The notes: generated by a model not told the origin, from the letters alone. Numbered from the stretch's first letter, positions 17,168 to 25,462 are shown. The stretch: 44,837 nt of DNA from Nitrospirota bacterium (GCA_024275975.1 JAJRYC010000021.1:1-44837), one strand, 5' to 3'. Numbers and translations: made by a program.

Positions 17168-18301
17168 CTACTCGTCACCCTCTGTCTCCTTGTCGAGTTC
17201 ATGCTCTATCTCTTCAATAGAAGGCAGACTTGGCATCAGGTCCTCCGGCAGAGAATCTGTTATCTGCTGTTCCCATTCGGCTACACCGATAGGTTTGGTG
17301 TAGCCCGCAAGAGCATATTTGACAACAGTGTGATTCTTTTCTTTAACGAGCAAAAGCCCGATTGTTGACTTGTCATCGTGATGCCTAAGCATCTCATCCA
17401 CAATATTCATATACATGGTAAGCTGGCTTACATGGCCGGGTTGGAACTTGCCTGACTTTAGTTCTACTACTACATAACAGCGCAATTTCAGGTGGTAGAA
17501 CAAAAGGTCTATATAAAAGTCATCACCACCAACTTCAATGTGAACCTGTCGCCCAACAAATGCAAAGCCCTGACCAAGTTCAAGAAGAAACTTTTCCAGA
17601 TGCTCGATGAGTTTATTTTCAAGTTCCGCTTCTTTACGAACTTCTGCCGTGCCCAGAAAATCGAACAGATAAGGGTCCTTAAAAATCTGGTTTGTCATGT
17701 CGGACTCAGCCGGAGGCAGCGTAAGCTCAAAATTATTGGCTGTTTTTCCGAGTCGATTATGGAGGTTAGTGTCTATCTGTATTGCCAGGATGTCTTTGCT
17801 CCATCCATTTTCAATGGTTTGTTGAGCATACCAGAGACGCAGTTCAGGCTCTTTAAGTTTTTCCAGCAGGGTCAAGTTGCTGCGCCACGGGATTTGTGCA
17901 ACGGTACGTTGCACGATTTCCCTGTCCGGCCAGGCCTCAGCAAACTTCCTCATATATTTGAGGTTCCTGGCGGAGAAACCGTTCATTTCAGGAAAGGCTT
18001 CTTTCAGGTCTGCTGAAAGCCGGTCAATCACCTTAGCACCCCAACCAGCCTTTTCCTGTTTTTCCAGAATATCCTTGCCTGTATCCCAATACAGAAGAAT
18101 TTGAGCCGCATTAGCAGACAGGATAGTTTTCAGCCGTTCTGTCTGAATCCGCTTTTTAACCTGCAAAAGAAAGCCGGCGTAATCTTCAGGCAATTCAATT
18201 GAGGTTGCGGGTATGGGCATAATCACCGCCTCATCTCTGCTATTATCACGCCTTTTCCTGTTTTTGTTTTCGTTCTTTTTGTGTGCCTCGCTGTTGCTCA
18301 T
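17168..18301 (-). CDS. DUF1016/YhcG-family PD-(D/E)xK nuclease
   Basis: A 377-residue YhcG-type protein. After a basic, low-complexity N terminus (KKNENKNRKRRDNSRDE) comes the DUF1016 N-terminal domain (about 55-190, with WDTGKDILEKQEKAGWG and GFSARNLKYMRKFAEAWP). Then the nuclease domain follows: DDFYIDLLFYHLKLRCYVVV gives D265, and VVVELKSGKF gives E280 and K282, a complete PD-(D/E)xK site. Proteins of this family are linked to type I and III R-M loci, and one related group is the GAPS/RNA-processing type; the substrate here is unknown. The start overlaps the mod stop as ATGA (18298-18301). It looks like an accessory nuclease inserted between mod and res. Confidence 0.9.
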   Translation of the reverse strand: MSNSEAHKKNENKNRKRRDNSRDEAVIMPIPATSIELPEDYAGFLLQVKKRIQTERLKTILSANAAQILLYWDTGKDILEKQEKAGWGAKVIDRLSADLKEAFPEMNGFSARNLKYMRKFAEAWPDREIVQRTVAQIPWRSNLTLLEKLKEPELRLWYAQQTIENGWSKDILAIQIDTNLHNRLGKTANNFELTLPPAESDMTNQIFKDPYLFDFLGTAEVRKEAELENKLIEHLEKFLLELGQGFAFVGRQVHIEVGGDDFYIDLLFYHLKLRCYVVVELKSGKFQPGHVSQLTMYMNIVDEMLRHHDDKSTIGLLLVKEKNHTVVKYALAGYTKPIGVAEWEQQITDSLPEDLMPSLPSIEEIEHELDKETEGDE

Positions 18302-20379
18302 ATGACCTTCACCTCAGTCCCCGGTGATATGAGCTTGAATATCTGCTCAACGTTTATCTTCACACTGTCGCTTGCAAAGCCGGAGTCGCGAAATACCACA
18401 CGCAGCGGTTTTCGTGCGGCGAGTTCTTTGACCATTTCTTCACTTATGTCCGGCTCAAAGCATGCGGCCAAGGCGTTGTTGTCTACGAAGAATACTTCGT
18501 ATTCTCTAAAGGATGAAGTATGAGGGATGAAGTATGAACCATCAGTCTTTTTATCCTTTGCTTTTCCTTCATACTTCATACTTCCTAATTCATACTTTAC
18601 TCTGATGATTTCTTTAGAAATCGGAAGAGTAAGGTCAACGCCCCAGTCGAGCAGTACCTGAAATAGCAAATCTTCAGATATGCGGTCCTCGCGGATATTG
18701 TCGGCATAGTCAAAAAGGTCATCCTGTTTAACAGCATCAGGAGCGTAATAAACATCCTTCATGTTAGAGCTATCGACTTTTAGGACGCGGAAACCGATGT
18801 CTAAATTATGAAGGATGAGGGATGAAGGATGAGGTTTTTCATCTTTTGTCTTTTTTTCATACTTCATACTTCCTAATTCATCCTTTATCTTCTTCCCCGC
18901 CCGACGAATACGCTCTTTACCAATATCCGCTATAGTCTTGTAGCCAGCCCTAAAGGCTTCACTCTTTTCATCGCAGTTCTCGGGGAGTTGCACCATGATA
19001 AATTTGCGGTTACCACCGTCCTCGGCGTTGAGGGCTATAACTGCGTGGGCTGTGGTCGCAGAGCCAGAAAAGAAGTCGAGGATTATGTCTTTATGCTTAG
19101 TTGACATAAGCAGGATTTCAATTAAAGTATCAACCGATTTTGGTGATTGGAATATTTTTCCTTTCACATTGAAAAGCTCATTAAAAGAGGCCTGACCTTT
19201 TTCCGTATGAAATCGCTTATCTGACCATATTGATTTAACCTGCTTAGTAACCTCACCATTATCACTCAGAGCATAATTCTTTCTGTATATTTTCCAGTGC
19301 CCCTTTACTCTACGTGCTACAAGTTCATCAAGTTGTTTAGTCGCTTTATCTTCCCCCCATGTCCAACACCCTTCAAAGCCATCGTCCCAATTTGGATATA
19401 CCGCTGAAGATCCAGATGTAGGAATAATCGAAATTCCTCCTTTATCGTTTATATAAAATGGATAGTATAGATTTTTTCTATTATGTCGTCGAAACTCTCT
19501 ATGCGTGTTTCTAAGTTCTATCTCACGATATAGACCCTTCAAATCTTTAAGTCTATAGTTCTTTGAAATCTCATCTTTGGGCTTTGGAACATTTAATAGA
19601 CCTTTATCTATGGGATTCCTTGCATAAGCTAGTAGGTATTCGTGACAGTTAGCAATGTATTTATCTTGCGAACGTCCCTTCGGATTGCATAGTACTGTTA
19701 TTTGACCAATAAAGTTCCCTTCACCAAACACTTCGTCACATACTTTTTTGAGATTTTCAACTTCATTATCATCAATCGAAATAAAAATCACCCCATCATC
19801 TTTGAGTAAATTCCTTGCCAGCTTCAACCTCGGATACATCATCGTCAGCCAATCCGAATGAAACCTCCCATTAGATTCAGTATTAGCCACCATCCTGTTC
19901 CCCTCCTCATCCTTCTGGTTAGACCGCTGAAAATAGGCCTCGGTATCCTCTTTAAAATCATCATCATAAACAAAATCATTCCCCGTGTTATATGGCGGAT
20001 CAATATAAATCATCTTCACCTTATTAAGATAAGTCTCCTGAAGCAGCTTGAGGGCATCAAGATTATCCCCTTCAATAAACAAATTCTGTGTCGTATCAAA
20101 ATCCACACTCTCCTCCCGGCAGGGCCGGAGTGTCTTTGCAATAGGCGCATTGGCAGCAAGTAGGGCTTCGCGCTTACCCGGCCAGTTAAGCTGGTATCGC
20201 TCACGAGGGCCGTCAATAACTGAGGTGGAGAGTTCCTGACGGAGCTGGTCAAAGTCTATGGCCTTCTTAAGCTTTCCTTCATCATCTCGTGATTCAGTTA
20301 CGCAGTTGGGGAAAAGCTCGGCGAGCTTTCTGATATTCTCATCAGTAAAGTCAGGGGTGTGCATTTTTAATTTATCCAT
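18298..20379 (-). CDS. mod: Type III DNA adenine methyltransferase (Mod)
   Basis: A 693-residue Mod, beta-class adenine methyltransferase. The catalytic motif MIYIDPPYNTGND (DPPY at 127-130) precedes the SAM-binding motif DFFSGSATTAHAV (436-442); the region between is the target-recognition part. N-terminal IEGDNLDALKLLQETY and C-terminal FFVDNNALAACFEPDISEEM are family landmarks. Two stretches do not belong to the family: about 500-524 (ELGSMKYEKKTKDEKPHPSS) and about 594-627 (KYELGSMKYEGKAKDKKTDG and then YFIPHTSSF). They are encoded by related palindromic repeats that keep the frame open. GAGGT lies just before the ATG. The stop overlaps the DUF1016 start. The enzyme probably methylates for the Res at 14066-17083. 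Confidence 0.95.
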   Translation of the reverse strand: MDKLKMHTPDFTDENIRKLAELFPNCVTESRDDEGKLKKAIDFDQLRQELSTSVIDGPRERYQLNWPGKREALLAANAPIAKTLRPCREESVDFDTTQNLFIEGDNLDALKLLQETYLNKVKMIYIDPPYNTGNDFVYDDDFKEDTEAYFQRSNQKDEEGNRMVANTESNGRFHSDWLTMMYPRLKLARNLLKDDGVIFISIDDNEVENLKKVCDEVFGEGNFIGQITVLCNPKGRSQDKYIANCHEYLLAYARNPIDKGLLNVPKPKDEISKNYRLKDLKGLYREIELRNTHREFRRHNRKNLYYPFYINDKGGISIIPTSGSSAVYPNWDDGFEGCWTWGEDKATKQLDELVARRVKGHWKIYRKNYALSDNGEVTKQVKSIWSDKRFHTEKGQASFNELFNVKGKIFQSPKSVDTLIEILLMSTKHKDIILDFFSGSATTAHAVIALNAEDGGNRKFIMVQLPENCDEKSEAFRAGYKTIADIGKERIRRAGKKIKDELGSMKYEKKTKDEKPHPSSLILHNLDIGFRVLKVDSSNMKDVYYAPDAVKQDDLFDYADNIREDRISEDLLFQVLLDWGVDLTLPISKEIIRVKYELGSMKYEGKAKDKKTDGSYFIPHTSSFREYEVFFVDNNALAACFEPDISEEMVKELAARKPLRVVFRDSGFASDSVKINVEQIFKLISPGTEVKVI
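18304..18464. repeat. 160-bp direct repeat (copy 2), end of mod
   Basis: Same orientation as 11266-11425 and about nine bases in ten identical. It encodes the mod C terminus up to near its stop. Copy 1 belongs to the mod relic. Confidence 0.85.
18508..18596. repeat. In-frame palindromic repeat inside mod, insertion 2
   Basis: One arm holds GGATGAAGTATGAGGGATGA, the other CATACTTCATACTTCCTAAT; together they can fold into a long stem. The 25 bases at 18569-18593 are identical to 18857-18881 in insertion 1. The insertion adds about 34 residues between EIIRV and EYEVFFVDNN without breaking the frame. Confidence 0.8.
18803..18887. repeat. In-frame palindromic repeat inside mod, insertion 1
   Basis: The same repeat family as at 18508-18596: one arm with ATGAAGGATGAGGGATGAAG, the other ending in CATACTTCATACTTCCTAAT. 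It inserts about 25 residues between AGKKIK and NLDIGFRVLKVD, two blocks that are contiguous or nearly so in typical Mod proteins. Confidence 0.8.
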
Positions 20380-20393
20380 AATGACCTCTATTC

Positions 20394-20463
20394 AAAATTA
20401 TGAAGGATGAATTATGAAATATGAAAATAAGGAGCTTCATCCGTCATCAATTATACTGTATCA
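20394..20463. repeat. Palindromic ATGAAGGATGAA-type repeat before mod
   Basis: The 84-base gap between the four-helix-bundle gene and mod is filled with the same motif (ATGAAGGATGAATTATGAAA) and a partial inverse (GCTTCATCCGTCATCAATTA). A further piece covers the DUF4391/four-helix-bundle junction (20821-20847), where ATGAAGTATGA provides the start codon of the latter. At least four copies therefore lie between 18.5 and 20.9 kb. Confidence 0.7.
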
Positions 20464-20829
20464 TTAGTTAATCTTACTTTTCAGCTTTGATTTTTTTGAA
20501 ATTGTGGTGAAAATTGCAAGAAGCTGATTTACTTCATCCTGTAGATTTGCAAGCTTGTCTTTGCCTGCGGTTTCACTCTCCACCAGCAGCTCCAGCCAGT
20601 AACCGGTTTCATCAAGTTCCTTAAGGCAATCGCCAAGTTTGGCGATAAATTCAGCTTTGCTCCGGCTTCTATACGCCTCCCGGTAGTTCGCTCCGACAGA
20701 TGTTCCTGATCTCAGTACCTGCTTACCCATAACCTGCGCAATAACAGTTTCAGGCAAACTCCCATACATCCGAACAACCCTCAAAGCAAACTCTTTAGTC
20801 CGCTGCCGTAAATCAGTATCATACTTCAT
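20464..20829 (-). CDS. Four-helix-bundle protein (23S rRNA intervening-sequence family), copy 2
   Basis: A 121-residue S23/IVP-family protein: DLRQRTKEFALRVVRMYGSL, VLRSGTSVGANYREAYRSRS and LGDCLKELDETGYWLELLVE are the conserved helices. It shares this pattern with copy 1 at 11759-12133 but is not a recent duplicate. The ATG overlaps the DUF4391 stop (ATGA) and the first codons ATGAAGTATGA are themselves a unit of the local palindromic repeat. No 23S rRNA is near. A repeated association of this gene type with repeat-bearing R-M genes suggests the gene and the repeats may move together, but no mechanism is known. Confidence 0.92.
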   Translation of the reverse strand: MKYDTDLRQRTKEFALRVVRMYGSLPETVIAQVMGKQVLRSGTSVGANYREAYRSRSKAEFIAKLGDCLKELDETGYWLELLVESETAGKDKLANLQDEVNQLLAIFTTISKKSKLKSKIN

Positions 20830-21503
20830 AATTCATCCTTCATACTTAGTTCCTCAATCTTCCGCTTAATCGCATTTAACTGACCATTCATTTCCACCAT
20901 GCGGTTAAACTGTTTTTCCTTATTTATCCGGCTTTCAAGCTTGCGGCATTCTATTTCTCTACTCCGAATCTGCATCATTCGTTCGACCTGGTCTTTAAGT
21001 AACTCCTTCGGGCGCGGGGGCATTGAAATATGCTTGCGCAGCATCTGTTCGTAGAGTTTGTTCATATCGAGCGCAACAGGGAGTTCCGGGCGTTCAATGT
21101 CGACTGATTGCCATGGGGTGTCGAAGTATGCGCTAACTACCCATTTATCATGATCTGCTTCGCTCGGGCGCTTGTAAGCGGCAATACTCTTAATCTGATC
21201 TTTAAATCTTAGTACATAAAAAATCGGTACCGGAACGGCTTTGTCAATGCTCCGCAAAACTTCTTCATTCACGTCCTTTGTCCTGAGACTTATTTCAATA
21301 ATCGCAATCTCTTCAACAGGCTTTCTGATCGGCAGATTAATTGTTCGTGTTGCCAGGACATATTTCCATACGATCTGATCAATCTGCTTTACAAAGCAGT
21401 CACGTACAGCTCGGCGGGGCCGGGCCTGTTCATAGATTTTACTTTTTGGAAGCACTTTATTGTAAGCCGCTTGTTTGGGATATTTGAACATAGCCTGGAT
21501 CAT
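20826..21503 (-). CDS. DUF4391 protein
   Basis: A 225-residue DUF4391 protein. Landmarks are the N-terminal FKYPKQAAYNKVLPKSKIYE, FVKQIDQIVWKYVLATRTIN, EISLRTKDVNEEVLRSIDKA and YFDTPWQSVDIE. The C-terminal 50 residues form a charged coiled coil (about 170-220). Function is unknown; the family is commonly found with SNF2-type helicases and type III-like methyltransferases, as here, so it is probably an obligate part of that machine, perhaps an adaptor. The ATG overlaps the helicase stop as ATGA and its stop overlaps the next gene. Its last codons (SMKDEL) come from a local repeat unit. Confidence 0.88.
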   Translation of the reverse strand: MIQAMFKYPKQAAYNKVLPKSKIYEQARPRRAVRDCFVKQIDQIVWKYVLATRTINLPIRKPVEEIAIIEISLRTKDVNEEVLRSIDKAVPVPIFYVLRFKDQIKSIAAYKRPSEADHDKWVVSAYFDTPWQSVDIERPELPVALDMNKLYEQMLRKHISMPPRPKELLKDQVERMMQIRSREIECRKLESRINKEKQFNRMVEMNGQLNAIKRKIEELSMKDEL

Positions 21504-24500
21504 TCAACCTCTTGAACTACAAGGAAGGTAATGAGCTCAAAGTCATCGAGGCCTTTGATCGTATTAGCGAGCGCCGTTGTACGGCCGCCGCCAGTAAAGA
21601 GGCTCTCTATATCTTTATCTTCCTTTAGATTGATCATTGAGCGGATGGCCTGGTCAAGCAGATTAGAATAAACCTCCATTTTCCGTCCATCATCCGTTGT
21701 CTGGTTGAAAATATGACAGACATCCGGGAGCGGTAGACTGCGATCCTTGCAGGCCGAGCGAACCAGATCAAGCAGGTGCTTTACCTCTGTGTGATTGCTG
21801 ACTACACTGCCATCCTGCCCGATATAGATAAGGTAGTATGGATGGAGGCGGTTTTGTTGGTTGATATTAACCCCTTGATTACGGTTACGCAAGGTGAAGA
21901 TAACCCCAGATGGAAGGCCACGATCTGGATCAGCGGGAACAACGGCATGCATTCCACTCGGCACACCGGCCAGGTTTCCATTGGCCTTTACATAGTTGAG
22001 CAGATCCATGCGGAAATCATTGAGACCAAGGTCGGTAATAGAGACGCCGGTTTTGAGGTCTTCCATTTCAATAACCTCTTCCTGCAGGCGGCGCAGTTGT
22101 TCTTTGCGGTATGACATATCGTTGGATTTTGCATTTAACACATTATCATCGCCGGTAGCAGTAACATCGGCAATAACCATGCGGTTTTCAACCCGTTCCT
22201 TGAGATTGATATATTCGTCCAATGTTATATCCGGCCAGTAGTTGACAAGCTGAATGCATGTATTATGTGAGCCGATACGGTCGATTCGGCCAAAGCGCTG
22301 GATAATGCGAACAGGGTTCCAGTGAATGTCGTAATTAATGACGTAATCACAGTCCTGAAGATTCTGGCCTTCTGAAATACAGTCGGTGCCTATGAGAATG
22401 TCAATTTCTCCGGGTTCATCAGGAAGGATAGCGGCTTTTTCCTTAGAACGCGGGGAGAAGAGAGTTAGCAAGGAGTGAAAGTCGTAGCGTTTCCTGAGTG
22501 TGGACTTCGGACTCCCAGAGCCGATGACCATGCCGGTGTGAAGCTGGCGGGTATCCAGCAGACTATCAGCGAGGTTCTTGTAAAGATAATTGGCCGTGTC
22601 CGCAAAGGCAGTAAAAATCAGGACTTTCTTGTTCCCCGGATTTATGGGAGATGCAAGCTTGCTGCCGATCTGGATTTTCAGGTGCTGGAGTTTGGCGTCG
22701 TCTTTAGTAGTGATCTTAAGCATTTCAGAAAGAAGCGTGTCTATCACAGCAAGGTCAGCCTTTAAATCATGCCCCCAGGAGGTTAAGTCCATATCTGATA
22801 AGCTGATCTGTACCTTACCGCCAATCCTGTCATCATCGGGCTCGGGAAATTCGTCTTCGTCAGGCTCGGCATTTTCATACGCAGCGGCTAGGTCAGAAAA
22901 ACTTGCATCACTTCCAGTCCGTTTGAACGCCTCGATCTTTGAGAGTGTGTTCTGATGATTGTTTTTAAGGCGTTGCAAAGTTAGCCGGAAAGCTTCAACA
23001 GAACTCTCAAGGCGTTTGAGCAGGTTCACCGTCATGAGGGCCTGGAGACTTCTTTCCCTGTCAACCTGCTTAAGCCTGCCCCTGCCGCCTCCGACCTCGG
23101 TGTCGTAGAGTTCTTCATATTTAGCAAGACGGCTCGGAAGGATGTAGTTGACCGGTGCATAAACGGCCATCTTCAATAATGACAGCTGAGCGAAAATGTC
23201 ATTAAATCCGATGACGTCCGTCCGATGCGTCAGCTGACAATGGAATGATTGCGGCTTAAGTCGTTCAGGGAAATGGCCTATTTCATTCGTATCGTAAAAA
23301 GTCTCAATATGCCTGCGCGATCGGGCGATTGTTACGCTGTCAAGCAACTCGAAAAAATCAAAATCCAGCGCATTAAGAATGGTAGCTGCTGTGCGCTCTT
23401 CCGGAGGCAACGTAGTCCATTTATTAAAGGTGGCCTGTGCTTTACGGAATATTTCTTCAATATTTTTCCCGGTGCGAAGCTTCTCGCTGAGATTTTCGGA
23501 CTCCCCTTCGTAAGCGAGTGCGAGCTGGTTGCGCAGGTCATTAAAACGATTATTGACCGGCGTGGCTGAGAGCATCAGGACTTTGGTCTTGACGCCTTCT
23601 TTTATTACGGCGCGCATCAGCTTCTGATAACGTGTTTCCCTGTCTTTAAATACATCGTTATTGCGAAAGTTGTGTGATTCGTCGATCACTACGAGGTCGT
23701 AATTACCCCAATTTATACGATTGAGCGGTGTGCCGAATGATTCACCTCTGGTTCTTTGAAGGTCGGTGTGACACAGGACATCATAATTAAACCGGTCTTT
23801 GGCAAAGATGTTCGTTTTCAGATTTCGATTATAGTTCAGCCAGTTGTCAGCGAGTTTTTTGGGACAAAGAACAAGGACAGAGCGGTTACGCAATTCATAA
23901 TATTTAATGACTGCAAGGGCGGTAAAGGTCTTTCCGAGCCCTACGCTATCGGCAAGAATACAGCCGCTGTAGGTTTCCAGTTTATTGATAATGCCGGTGG
24001 CGGCGTCTCGCTGAAAGTTGAAGAGCTTTTGCCAGATGAGACTGTTTTCATAGCCAGTAAGATCATTTGGCAGTACATCTTCACTAATATCCGCTAAAAA
24101 CTCGTTAAAGATATTGTAAAGCATCAGAAAATAGATGCGCTCAGGGGAGTTTTCCTGATAAACCGAGGCGATGTGATCACACAAGCGTGATGTGACGTCT
24201 TCGATCTTGTCCGGATCGTTCCAGATTTGATCGAAGAGGTTCAACCATACCCCTGTCGTTGATGGTTCGTCCATTTTATTGACGATATTCGATACGGCAT
24301 CTCCCTGCTGGTAGCCAAGGTCAACTGCAGTGAAACCGTGAAGTGGAAGGTAAACGGCTACGGAATCGGCAGTTTTAACGCATGCGAACTGCTGCATGGG
24401 AGCCTTGCCGTGGTTGGAGCGAAATGTGGCCTTGCGGCGCATCCAATCTGCACATTCTTTGGCAATGGCGCGCTGGGTGAGTTTGTTTTTGAGCTGTATT

Positions 24501-24775
24501 TCAAATTCGCTACCATAGAAACTCCGCTCACGATCTTTCTGGGGAATATGAAACTCACGGCGTTCTTTTTTTATTTGATCGGTGACTTCATCCGGCACAA
24601 AGGTCGGCGAGGTAAAAATAAATTCAAGAGACTCGATGCCCTCCAGCTCCTCCTTGAGGGCTTCAAAGGCGTAGATCGAGAAACATGATGCTGCAATCTT
24701 CAGCTTCGCTCCGGAGGTAACGGTCTGCTTCAGGTTGTCGCCGAGCAAATGATTTATGTTATCAATTATTTCCAT
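21500..24775 (-). CDS. PLD-like/SNF2 superfamily 2 helicase of the defence island
   Basis: A 1091-residue helicase. The N-terminal 100 or so residues follow the phospholipase D-like fold seen in this family (SGAKLKIAASCFSIYAFEAL), but I find no HxKxxxxD catalytic motif. The SF2 motor has Walker A LADSVGLGKTFTAL (275-282), DESH in LVVIDESHNFRN (365-368), MLSATPVNNRFNDLRNQL (403-406) and, in the second lobe, TDCISEGQNLQDCDYVINYD and IIQRFGRIDRIGS (about 827-836). A long charged insertion (about 600-650, EPDEDEFPEPDDDR) separates the lobes. It probably remodels or translocates on DNA for the system. It is the first gene of the run; its stop overlaps DUF4391 (ATGA). No good ribosome-binding site precedes the ATG. 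Confidence 0.93.
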   Translation of the reverse strand: MEIIDNINHLLGDNLKQTVTSGAKLKIAASCFSIYAFEALKEELEGIESLEFIFTSPTFVPDEVTDQIKKERREFHIPQKDRERSFYGSEFEIQLKNKLTQRAIAKECADWMRRKATFRSNHGKAPMQQFACVKTADSVAVYLPLHGFTAVDLGYQQGDAVSNIVNKMDEPSTTGVWLNLFDQIWNDPDKIEDVTSRLCDHIASVYQENSPERIYFLMLYNIFNEFLADISEDVLPNDLTGYENSLIWQKLFNFQRDAATGIINKLETYSGCILADSVGLGKTFTALAVIKYYELRNRSVLVLCPKKLADNWLNYNRNLKTNIFAKDRFNYDVLCHTDLQRTRGESFGTPLNRINWGNYDLVVIDESHNFRNNDVFKDRETRYQKLMRAVIKEGVKTKVLMLSATPVNNRFNDLRNQLALAYEGESENLSEKLRTGKNIEEIFRKAQATFNKWTTLPPEERTAATILNALDFDFFELLDSVTIARSRRHIETFYDTNEIGHFPERLKPQSFHCQLTHRTDVIGFNDIFAQLSLLKMAVYAPVNYILPSRLAKYEELYDTEVGGGRGRLKQVDRERSLQALMTVNLLKRLESSVEAFRLTLQRLKNNHQNTLSKIEAFKRTGSDASFSDLAAAYENAEPDEDEFPEPDDDRIGGKVQISLSDMDLTSWGHDLKADLAVIDTLLSEMLKITTKDDAKLQHLKIQIGSKLASPINPGNKKVLIFTAFADTANYLYKNLADSLLDTRQLHTGMVIGSGSPKSTLRKRYDFHSLLTLFSPRSKEKAAILPDEPGEIDILIGTDCISEGQNLQDCDYVINYDIHWNPVRIIQRFGRIDRIGSHNTCIQLVNYWPDITLDEYINLKERVENRMVIADVTATGDDNVLNAKSNDMSYRKEQLRRLQEEVIEMEDLKTGVSITDLGLNDFRMDLLNYVKANGNLAGVPSGMHAVVPADPDRGLPSGVIFTLRNRNQGVNINQQNRLHPYYLIYIGQDGSVVSNHTEVKHLLDLVRSACKDRSLPLPDVCHIFNQTTDDGRKMEVYSNLLDQAIRSMINLKEDKDIESLFTGGGRTTALANTIKGLDDFELITFLVVQEVE

Positions 24776-24846
24776 AGTACGCAGGTACAGTTGTGTTCGA
24801 TTCTATTTTGAACATAAAATTAAGAGGTTATCCCTTAAAAAAATTC

Positions 24847-25102
24847 GTAACCGTTCACAGGCAAAAAAACCACAACAGCAACAGCTAAAAGAAACAGTAA
24901 CCGTTCACAGTTGTCAGTTTACGGTTTACATTAAAAACCAGTAACTGTAAAGAGTTACCATATTTTATTCCTCTTCCAATAACTCCCCCGGCCCCTCTTA
25001 ACCTAAGAGGGGAGAATTGCCTCCCCCTTAGGTTAAGGGGGATTGAGGGGGTTATTAATTCGTAACGCTTTATAGTTTAAACCAGTAACTGTGAACGGTT
25101 AC
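24847..25102. repeat. Composite palindromic repeat between the defence island and mazG-like gene
   Basis: This region fills most of a 333-base gap. GTAACCGTTCACAG occurs at 24847-24860 and 24897-24910, and its exact complement CTGTGAACGGTTAC at 25089-25102. Inside lies a 79-base near-perfect palindrome (arms 24978-25007 and 25027-25056, built from CCCCTCTTAACCTAAG and CTTAGGTTAAGGGGG). ACCAGTAACTGT occurs on both sides of it (about 24938 and 25081). The arrangement looks like a miniature mobile element; no protein is encoded. Any promoter of the helicase operon would have to lie at its edge (24776-24846), where I see no clear -35/-10 pair. Confidence 0.8.
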
Positions 25103-25108
25103 AAAAAT

Positions 25109-25462
25109 TCAATACTCGCTATACTTCCTCGCATCCCCTTTAACAACTTCTGAAGGATATTTAATTTTATTTAAATCCATCTTCTCATTCGCCGCCCGCA
25201 CAAGATCAACCCCCAGCTTATCAGCAATCCTGACCAAATAAATCAGAATATCCGCAAGTTCCTGCTCAACTTCTTCGAGCTTGTCCGCGGGCAGATTGCC
25301 GCTTTCTTCCTGCGTAATCCACTGGAAATGCTCAATCAATTCCGCCGCCTCAGCGATTAAAGCCATTGAAAGGTTCTTGGGAGAATGGAAGCGGTCCCAG
25401 TCACGCTCGCTTGCAAACTTTTGCAGACGTATCTTTAAGTTTTCAAGAGAATCATTATTCAT
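25109..25462 (-). CDS. MazG-like nucleotide pyrophosphohydrolase
   Basis: A 117-residue all-alpha NTP pyrophosphatase of the MazG/RS21-C6 type. The metal-binding pattern is visible: MALIAEAAELIEHFQWI, then EEVEQELADILIYLVRIADK, giving the E-x-x-E...E-x-x-D set. Such enzymes hydrolyse (d)NTPs, often house-cleaning modified dCTP-like nucleotides, to the monophosphate. The protein has about the expected length and stands alone. A role in phage defence by dNTP depletion is possible for MazG-like genes near defence islands, but nothing here demands it. No clear ribosome-binding site is seen. Confidence 0.92.
   Translation of the reverse strand: MNNDSLENLKIRLQKFASERDWDRFHSPKNLSMALIAEAAELIEHFQWITQEESGNLPADKLEEVEQELADILIYLVRIADKLGVDLVRAANEKMDLNKIKYPSEVVKGDARKYSEY

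Noticed and set aside
11759-20829. 23S rRNA intervening sequence, because of two S23/IVP-type genes
   Set aside because: No rRNA sequence surrounds either gene; free-standing S23 genes are common.
21500-24775. Catalytic phospholipase D nuclease at the helicase N terminus
   Set aside because: The fold pattern is there but no HxKxxxxD motif can be found in the first 150 residues.
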